Assembly: GCA_026988115.1 (NCBI GenBank)
Contig: JALSLV010000099.1
Span: forward strand, 1-39,595
From: Lysobacterales bacterium
Lineage (GTDB): Bacteria; Pseudomonadota; Gammaproteobacteria; Xanthomonadales; Marinicellaceae
Length of the DNA: 39,595 bases
Reading direction: 5' to 3'
The position numbers and the translations under genes were made by a program. Positions 33,712-39,595 of this stretch are shown here, piece after piece (positions within the stretch are counted from its first letter, which is position 1; every line of letters begins with the position of its first letter). The notes under the pieces are model-generated. The model searched no databases and was not told the origin of the DNA. It saw only the letters and a list, made by a program, of their open reading frames with translations.

Positions 33712-36700
33712 ATGAATTTAAAATTTTTACTCATCCCTATTTTGGCTTTTTCAGCGTATTCTTTAATTCAGCTGAACCCCACACCCACAAAAAAACGTCT
33801 CCATAAAACTGAAAAAGAACTCAAATACGACCAGCCTGATAAAGCCGCTGCGTGGTTATCCTCTATGAGGCAATCGCAAGAAAAAAACAAAAGCGCGGCG
33901 CAATTAAACAAACAAATTAAAACAACGGTTGATAGCATTGAACTCACTCGCAAACTCAATAAAGCCGCTTCTGCTACAAACATTCCAAAATTTGGTTTTG
34001 AAAACTTAGGTCCTAGCAATTTTGCTGGAAGAATCCGTGGATTTGTTATCAAACCCGATGACTCCACCCAACTGCTAGCAGGTTCTGTTTCTGGCGGGGT
34101 GTTCAAGTCAAATAACCAAGGTCAAAGTTGGGAAGTACTTGATGATTTTTTACCAAGCCTTGCAATTGGCAGCATGACAAGCGACCCTGATGAACCCAAT
34201 CGTGTTTTTTTAGGTACTGGAGAGGGTTTTTTTAATTTTGATTCTGCCCGTGGCGCTGGTGTTTTTGTCAGTGACAATTTTGGCAACACGTGGAACCAGT
34301 TAGCTGCAACGGATAACGAAAATTTTTACTTTGTCAATCGCCTTGCTCGTATTCCAAATTCTGACATTTTAGTAGCAGCGACCCGCAAAGGTATTTTTAG
34401 GTCATTGGATTTAGGCAATAGCTGGACTGAAACCAGCCAATTTACCGTTGTTGGCAGAGGCTTTGTTGATTTAAAGATTGACCCAAGTGATCCAAATCAT
34501 TTACTTTCCGTGCATTATGGCAATTCAAACAATGCCTTAAGTCTAGACATTAGCAGCCCTGCAAGTGCCAATGGTTCTTATGAGGCAGTTTTGGCTTCTT
34601 TTGGGCCTGAATTTCCTACCAGTGGCACCGGCAATAAATCAATTGTACTAATCAACGATGGCACAGGAACTACCAATGATGCTTGTGAAACTATTAATGC
34701 TAATCTTTCTGGCAAAATTGCTCTCGCTCAACGGGGCAGTTGTAACTTTACTGTCAAAGTCAAAAATGCGCAAAATGCAGGGGCTGTTGCCGTTGTTATC
34801 TATCAAAACACAAATGATTCTCCTTTTGCAATGGGAGGCGAAGATGAAACCATTACCATTCCATCTGCCATGATTTCAAAAGCGGATGGCGAGTTTTTAG
34901 CTAACCAATCAGGCTTAAATGGCAGCATTAAAAATGTTATCAAAACCGTATTAAGCCGTTTTGTTATGGAGTCCAATGATGCGGGTGCCTCATGGAATCA
35001 ACTCAATGCATCTGATGGTTTGCCTGTCAGTAATGTCGGTCGCATGGAATTAGCCTTTGGCACTGATGGAGTCACTTATGTTATGGTTTCTAACGATGAC
35101 GATAAAACTTTAGGTTTATGGAAATCAACAGGCAATGGCACCAATTTCATTAAAACGACTTCGAATGCTCAGTTCATTGAACGCCAAGGGTGGTATGACT
35201 TGGCCATTGCTGTTGACCCGCACAATTCCAACAAGCTGTTCGCGGGAGCAATTGATCAATACGTCAGCACAGATGGTGGTAATACACTGATTAAAAATAC
35301 GAAGTGGGATCCAGTCGGCGAAAACAATGACATCTCAAAATACATGCATTCAGACCATCACGGTTATATATTTGACCCGAACAATAGCAATATCGTTTAT
35401 ACCGTTGGTGATGGTGGCGTTTATAAATCAACAAATAATGGAGTGAGCTATAAAGTAATTAATTCTGGAATGAGCATTTCTCAATCCTATGGGATTGATG
35501 TTCACCCCAATAATGGCAGAGTGGCATCAGGCACTCAAGACACAGGTTCTCACATTTATTTCGGTGATAACAATACCTGGCTAGAATGGTGGGGAGGTGA
35601 TGGCGGATACATTGCTTGGGATAAACAAAATACTCGTTTTCTTTATGGTTCAAATCCAGAGGGTGGTATGTTTGGTTCAAATGATTCTGGCAATTCTGTG
35701 GACTTTTTTGAATTACCAGACACAGATGGGGCTTTATTTATTCAACCCTTTGCACTAGACCCTCATGATGGCAACCGCATGATTGTTGGCACAGATAATG
35801 TATTCTTTACCACTAATGCCCGCCTTATCAGCAATGCGCAATTTACTGATATTAGTGGTGCACTTGCCAGTGGTTCTGTGTCAGCTCTGACTTTTAATCC
35901 GATAACGACTTCTGAGGTTATCGTTGGAATGACCAGTGGCAACGTTTATAAAATTCAAAATATTGGAACGCAAAACACAGTTATTGACATCACTCCTGCA
36001 AGCAATCTATTTGGTTCAATAACAGACATAAAAATTGACACTAATGACAGTTCTGGCAAGACATTGTATATAACTCGTTCTAATTATGGCGAAGACCGCA
36101 TCCTAAAAAGTGTTAATGGTGGAACCAGTTGGATTTCTCTATCTGGAGATTTACCTGATATGCCTTTGTATCAAGTTTCCATTGACCCACTTGATCCAAA
36201 TCGCATCTTTGTTGGCAGCGAATTAGGTTTATGGGTAACAAATGTGGGTTCTGGAACACCACAATGGAATCGTTACCATTATGGTGTTGCCTATACACGC
36301 GTTGTTGATTTGGTATGGTCAGGCGTTAACACCCTTTATATTGGCACCCATGGTAGAGGAACCTATAAAGCATCACGCAATGCATTAGAGCTTAAAATAA
36401 ATAAGGTTGTCACAACAGACTCAAGTAATGATGATGATGGCATTCTTGATGCGGGCGAAACAGGGTTAATTCTTTTTGAAATTAAAAACAACAGTGGCTT
36501 TGCTGTTTCTGGTGCTGATTTATCTTTGACTATAAATCAAAATACACTGATAAACCTACCAACCATAGCACCTCACTCCTCTATTGTGGTATCGCATGAG
36601 ATTACCTTAGACCCTGCGACCAGTTGTATGAACACTCTTGGCATTGAAGCTTCTTTGCAATACGACACTATTAATACAATTCACAACTTTGAGCTCCTAA

Positions 36701-38124
36701 CTGCTGCAGATAAAAACACCAATTCAACTGAATTTACCGAAGGAGCCGAAAACTCAGAACATTCAATGACTGTAATGACTGGACTTGGTAATTCGCCATG
36801 GAAACGGGTTACAAATGAGTCAAACAGTGGAAACTCCAGTTGGTTCACCACAAATGAAGGGGCATATTCTGATAAGTCACTTGTATCACCTTGGCTAATC
36901 ATGAACTCTGGTGGTAACACTTTAAGTTTTGCTTTGAAGTATAAAACCGAAGGCAATAGCACTCAACATTGGGATGGAGCGGTTCTTGAGATTCGAGAGA
37001 AAGGTGGCTTGTGGCAAGACATCGGACAGTTAAGTTCCGTGTCTTATGATGGACAACTATTTACCAATAACACAGCTTCCACACGCCGAGCATGGTCAGG
37101 AGACCACAATACTTGGCGCAATGTGATGGTAGATTTATCCAACAATTACCAAGGAAAAACCATACAATTTCGGTTTAGAATGATTTCTGATACCAGTGCT
37201 GCCGAAATAGGATTTTGGGTTGATGATATAAAAATGACGCATGTTATTTGGGATGACAAAGAAGCCTGTGATGAAAACATCAACCAAGGACACAAATTAC
37301 CTGCTCCAGGTTTCTGGTACGACAGAAGTAAAAATGGTCACGGTTTTGTTATTGAACCCATAGGAAGAGACAATCTGTATTTCACTGTATTCTACACTTA
37401 CGATGATTCAGGCAAGCCAGAATGGTACACCTCTTTATCAACCCTAGAAAATGGCGTTCTTAATGTTAATTTTGATACTGGAACATTACAAAAATTCATT
37501 TACGATTATTCCATCGACCCAACCACAGGACAAGCCAATGTTCTTGACCCTACAATTACCGATGGACGTTTATCAATTGATTTCAATTCTGACTCTGTTT
37601 CAACTAGCAATGCATGCCTAGATGGAGTCGCTGGACGACCACAAGATTTAATTGCCTTAGCTAAATGGAAAATCAATAGTCAACAAGGCCAATGGTGTAT
37701 CGAACCCATCATCGGTGAAACCAATAAAGGCTTTCCAGATGTCGCTGGTAATTGGTACGGTGGAGTTGATGATTCGGGCTGGGGTATTTCTTTTGCCATT
37801 GCCCAAAAAGTCCTCGTTGCAACACTTTATTATTACGACCAAACAGGTCAACCACGTTGGGCAATTGGACAACAAGATAATTTTGAAATTGGTCAAGAAA
37901 TCACTATCCCAATGAGTGAAGTCAGTGGATTTGGTCGATTAGATGCAGCGATTGAAACAACCAGAACTCCAGCAGGCACAATTAAAGCGACTATTAACAA
38001 CCTCTTAGGCAAAATTGCCATTGATGGAGATTCCACTATTGACCTTGAATACCAAGGCATTGAAGGTGGGCAATGGATAAGAAACAATGTACCAATTACC
38101 ATTATAACTAAACCTCACGATTAA
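33712..38124 (+). CDS. large secreted BNR/sortilin-like propeller protein with inserted PA domain
   Basis: I choose ATG 33712 (1,470 residues): the chain then begins with a signal peptide (MNLKFLLIPILAFSAYSLIQ), whereas ATG 33625 lies inside the palindromic element. Domains: BNR/VPS10-like blades from about residue 95 to 290 and 420 to 890, with Asp-box-like 'SxDxGxTW' turns (NNQGQSWEVL, SVNGGTSWISL); a protease-associated (PA) domain inserted at about 310-415 ('GKIALAQRGSCNFTVKVKNAQNAGAVAVVIY'); a CARDB-like stretch at about 900-995; a MAM/immune-inhibitor-A-like jelly roll at about 1000-1183 ending 'IGFWVDDIKMT'; and two copies of a 'G.WYd.s.nGhGf.iep...Y.YdxxGqPxWy' domain at about 1195-1466. 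There is no NGFE tail and no protease active site that I can see. Probably an extracellular carbohydrate- or protein-binding protein. Confidence 0.8.
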   Translation: MNLKFLLIPILAFSAYSLIQLNPTPTKKRLHKTEKELKYDQPDKAAAWLSSMRQSQEKNKSAAQLNKQIKTTVDSIELTRKLNKAASATNIPKFGFENLGPSNFAGRIRGFVIKPDDSTQLLAGSVSGGVFKSNNQGQSWEVLDDFLPSLAIGSMTSDPDEPNRVFLGTGEGFFNFDSARGAGVFVSDNFGNTWNQLAATDNENFYFVNRLARIPNSDILVAATRKGIFRSLDLGNSWTETSQFTVVGRGFVDLKIDPSDPNHLLSVHYGNSNNALSLDISSPASANGSYEAVLASFGPEFPTSGTGNKSIVLINDGTGTTNDACETINANLSGKIALAQRGSCNFTVKVKNAQNAGAVAVVIYQNTNDSPFAMGGEDETITIPSAMISKADGEFLANQSGLNGSIKNVIKTVLSRFVMESNDAGASWNQLNASDGLPVSNVGRMELAFGTDGVTYVMVSNDDDKTLGLWKSTGNGTNFIKTTSNAQFIERQGWYDLAIAVDPHNSNKLFAGAIDQYVSTDGGNTLIKNTKWDPVGENNDISKYMHSDHHGYIFDPNNSNIVYTVGDGGVYKSTNNGVSYKVINSGMSISQSYGIDVHPNNGRVASGTQDTGSHIYFGDNNTWLEWWGGDGGYIAWDKQNTRFLYGSNPEGGMFGSNDSGNSVDFFELPDTDGALFIQPFALDPHDGNRMIVGTDNVFFTTNARLISNAQFTDISGALASGSVSALTFNPITTSEVIVGMTSGNVYKIQNIGTQNTVIDITPASNLFGSITDIKIDTNDSSGKTLYITRSNYGEDRILKSVNGGTSWISLSGDLPDMPLYQVSIDPLDPNRIFVGSELGLWVTNVGSGTPQWNRYHYGVAYTRVVDLVWSGVNTLYIGTHGRGTYKASRNALELKINKVVTTDSSNDDDGILDAGETGLILFEIKNNSGFAVSGADLSLTINQNTLINLPTIAPHSSIVVSHEITLDPATSCMNTLGIEASLQYDTINTIHNFELLTAADKNTNSTEFTEGAENSEHSMTVMTGLGNSPWKRVTNESNSGNSSWFTTNEGAYSDKSLVSPWLIMNSGGNTLSFALKYKTEGNSTQHWDGAVLEIREKGGLWQDIGQLSSVSYDGQLFTNNTASTRRAWSGDHNTWRNVMVDLSNNYQGKTIQFRFRMISDTSAAEIGFWVDDIKMTHVIWDDKEACDENINQGHKLPAPGFWYDRSKNGHGFVIEPIGRDNLYFTVFYTYDDSGKPEWYTSLSTLENGVLNVNFDTGTLQKFIYDYSIDPTTGQANVLDPTITDGRLSIDFNSDSVSTSNACLDGVAGRPQDLIALAKWKINSQQGQWCIEPIIGETNKGFPDVAGNWYGGVDDSGWGISFAIAQKVLVATLYYYDQTGQPRWAIGQQDNFEIGQEITIPMSEVSGFGRLDAAIETTRTPAGTIKATINNLLGKIAIDGDSTIDLEYQGIEGGQWIRNNVPITIITKPHD

Positions 38125-38138
38125 CATCATGCGCAGTT

Positions 38139-38870
38139 ATGGCAAAAAAAATCTGGATCCTGCTTTTTAGTCTATTTTCACTACTCGGGATTGTTCTTTT
38201 TTTAAACCAAAAAGAGCAATCCCTATCAAGTAAGTCATGTGTACTGAAATTGCTTGCTGATAATACTATTGAAAATAGTGCAGTCGTTGAACACGGTAAT
38301 CAAATCATTTTAAAAGGTTCAGTTGATAAACAAACAAGATATAAAATTAACAAATTATCTTTTGAAACCTGTGGAACTATTGAAATCATTGATAGCTTAG
38401 TTTTAAACGAAAACAACACAAAGCACCAATCTTGGTTACAATTTGAGGTTGATGACGTTAACGAACTCGTCTCAATCCATGGAAAAGTCAAAAATCAAAA
38501 GCAAATGAAGGAAGTACTCGCTCTCTTTAAAGAAAATTTCCCAAATAAAACGATAGCTCATGATCTTGAAATAGATGTCTTAATTAATCGCAAAAACTCA
38601 ATAATCAGCCATTTAACGTATTTACTTCCGTCAATAAAGCCCATAAAGGTGGCTCAAATAAATTTAACAGAAAATTCCATTATACTCAAAGGACTGGTGC
38701 GGGATAAAAAAAGACATGATGATGTCATAAACACACTTAATTTAATTTTTGCCAACGAGGTGAAAATCGAAGACAGTCTTGAGACAGTTATAAAAGACAA
38801 AAATACCATCAAATCATTAGAATTTGACCTGCCACCAATACCCTTACCTGAAAAAAACCCAAATCAATAA
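38139..38870 (+). CDS. membrane-anchored protein with BON-like repeats
   Basis: A 243-residue protein with an N-terminal hydrophobic anchor or signal (KIWILLFSLFSLLGIVLFL, about 4-22). The rest contains three similar units with the pattern 'hhLxGxVxxxxxxxxhhxxh' (around residues 50-80, 105-140 and 175-215; for example 'NQIILKGSVDKQTRYKINKL', 'ELVSIHGKVKNQKQMKEVL' and 'NSIILKGLVRDKKRHDDVI'). This resembles BON-type modules found before OmpA domains, but no OmpA peptidoglycan-binding domain is present. It starts 14 bases after the BNR gene stop and may be co-transcribed. Function unknown. Confidence 0.6.
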   Translation: MAKKIWILLFSLFSLLGIVLFLNQKEQSLSSKSCVLKLLADNTIENSAVVEHGNQIILKGSVDKQTRYKINKLSFETCGTIEIIDSLVLNENNTKHQSWLQFEVDDVNELVSIHGKVKNQKQMKEVLALFKENFPNKTIAHDLEIDVLINRKNSIISHLTYLLPSIKPIKVAQINLTENSIILKGLVRDKKRHDDVINTLNLIFANEVKIEDSLETVIKDKNTIKSLEFDLPPIPLPEKNPNQ

Positions 38871-38905
38871 TGGCTCTAAGCAAATGTTAACTTTCATTAA
38901 CTCAC

Positions 38906-38935
38906 TTGACAATTTATCAAAATAAGTAGAACATA
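38906..38935 (+). promoter_or_regulatory. possible sigma-70 promoter of the last gene
   Basis: A perfect TTGACA (38906-38911) lies upstream. The -10 is unclear: CATAAC at 38932 is 20 bases on, and TAGAAC at 38927 is 15 bases on. The position, just before ATG 38956, fits a promoter for that gene. Confidence 0.3.
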
Positions 38936-38955
38936 ACGCGCTTTAACTATTTCGT

Positions 38956-39528
38956 ATGACACAAATGGGCAAGATAACACTTATATTATCGAGCATTATT
39001 GGACTTATTATTATATTTCTTTTATGCACGTGGTTGCATGTACGCTCAATCGAACAAGACGTTGCTACTTGCTCTCAGGACATTTTAAATAAAGCAGGTC
39101 TGCCACAGCTAACAGCACAAACCAATAATAAAGGGCGAGATGTTTTAATTATTGGCACGGTTGAGTCTAAACAACTTAAAGAAAAGGCTTTGAATTCACT
39201 CCAAAATCAATGCCACATGACAGGACTTGAAAATCAAATTCAAATTGTCAAACCCAAACCCACAAAAGAGGCGCATGTTAGTATTTTATTTAATGAAAAT
39301 AATGAGTTAGTTAAATTCGTAGGAACAACAGCAAAAGAAACTATTGAAACTAACTTTGGCTTTTTACTGGATACATTTAAACGGGCACAGAACTTTAATT
39401 TATCCATTAATAGCAATAAAGACATTATACCAGCCGATTATCATCGCTACCTGTCCGTATTATTGCCGTATTTGTATAGTTTCACAACGTTATTGTTAAA
39501 TAATTGCCACACTCATTGTGGAGCGTAG
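38956..39528 (+). CDS. small membrane-anchored BON-like protein, probably truncated at its 3' end
   Basis: A 190-residue protein with an N-terminal transmembrane segment (about 6-26, ITLILSSIIGLIIIFLLCTWL). It contains BON-like units: 'RDVLIIGTVESKQLKEKALNSL' and a second around 'ELVKFVGTTAKETIETNFGFLL'. It resembles the gene before it and probably belongs to the same envelope pair. ATG 38965 is an alternative start; neither has a strong ribosome site. The last residues (NNCHTHCGA) are encoded by the left arm of a perfect hairpin, and the stop codon lies in its loop. The natural C-terminus was therefore probably lost when this repeat inserted or formed. Confidence 0.6.
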   Translation: MTQMGKITLILSSIIGLIIIFLLCTWLHVRSIEQDVATCSQDILNKAGLPQLTAQTNNKGRDVLIIGTVESKQLKEKALNSLQNQCHMTGLENQIQIVKPKPTKEAHVSILFNENNELVKFVGTTAKETIETNFGFLLDTFKRAQNFNLSINSNKDIIPADYHRYLSVLLPYLYSFTTLLLNNCHTHCGA

Positions 39529-39547
39529 CGGAACAATGAGTGTGGCA
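39505..39547. repeat. perfect 15-bp inverted repeat (hairpin) at the end of the last gene
   Basis: TGCCACACTCATTGT (39505-39519) is exactly complementary to ACAATGAGTGTGGCA (39533-39547), with a 13-base loop, GGAGCGTAGCGGA. GC-rich relative to its surroundings, it looks like a small mobile or REP-type palindrome. No T-run follows on the plus strand beyond CTTTTAAAA. Confidence 0.7.
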
Positions 39548-39595
39548 GGCTTTTAAAAACTCGCCTTGTTAGATAAAATTCAATCAACTAACAGG

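Overview
The window reads as part of a low-GC gammaproteobacterial chromosome. The conserved block rsfS-rlmH-maf-rng-yhdP is gammaproteobacterial in content and order. The family of secreted proteins ending in a short '(D/E)x(I/L)FxNGFE' tail, together with the winged-helix/TPR regulators, recalls Marinicella and relatives. This placement is from memory of such proteins, not from a search.

Layout. (1) 1-16.7 kb is a surface/secretion region. It holds a truncated beta-helix protein, a 13-repeat FG-GAP protein, a sterol-desaturase-family membrane enzyme, a small exported AOC/dirigent-barrel-like protein, two overlapping paralogous membrane-anchored winged-helix regulators, a SAM methyltransferase, and two more beta-helix proteins (one an internal tandem duplication). 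(2) 16.7-24.1 kb is a tightly packed minus-strand housekeeping operon: rsfS, rlmH, maf, rng, yhdP and a PqiA-family gene. (3) 24.3-26.8 kb holds purine genes: a short AMP nucleosidase, purK and purE. (4) 27.0-29.9 kb holds a fourth beta-helix protein and an exported protein of unknown function. (5) 30.1-32.6 kb is an accessory-looking two-gene unit: a degenerate 5'-nucleotidase-like protein and a double zinc-knuckle HNH-like protein, with a clear terminator, followed by a long non-coding stretch with a dispersed palindromic repeat. (6) 32.6-39.6 kb holds hydroxymethylglutaryl-CoA lyase, a MITE-like palindrome, a 1,470-residue secreted BNR/PA-domain protein and two small envelope proteins with BON-like repeats; the last appears to be cut off by a perfect hairpin.

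The most interesting signal is a probable local regulon. Five promoters (FG-GAP gene, AOC-like gene, methyltransferase, and the beta-helix genes at 11095 and 14921) each carry three consecutive 11-bp direct repeats (about AYAATCWWYAY, the last one close to AYAATCTTCAT), ending exactly 21 bp before a -10-like hexamer. In the middle of this cluster lie two paralogous OmpR-type winged-helix regulators with almost identical recognition regions. One-helical-turn direct repeats at the -35 position are what an OmpR/PhoB-type activator binds, so I infer that these regulators control the surrounding secreted-protein genes. A 79-bp relict of a second methyltransferase gene at 14741-14819 shows that the methyltransferase + promoter + beta-helix unit was once duplicated as a block.
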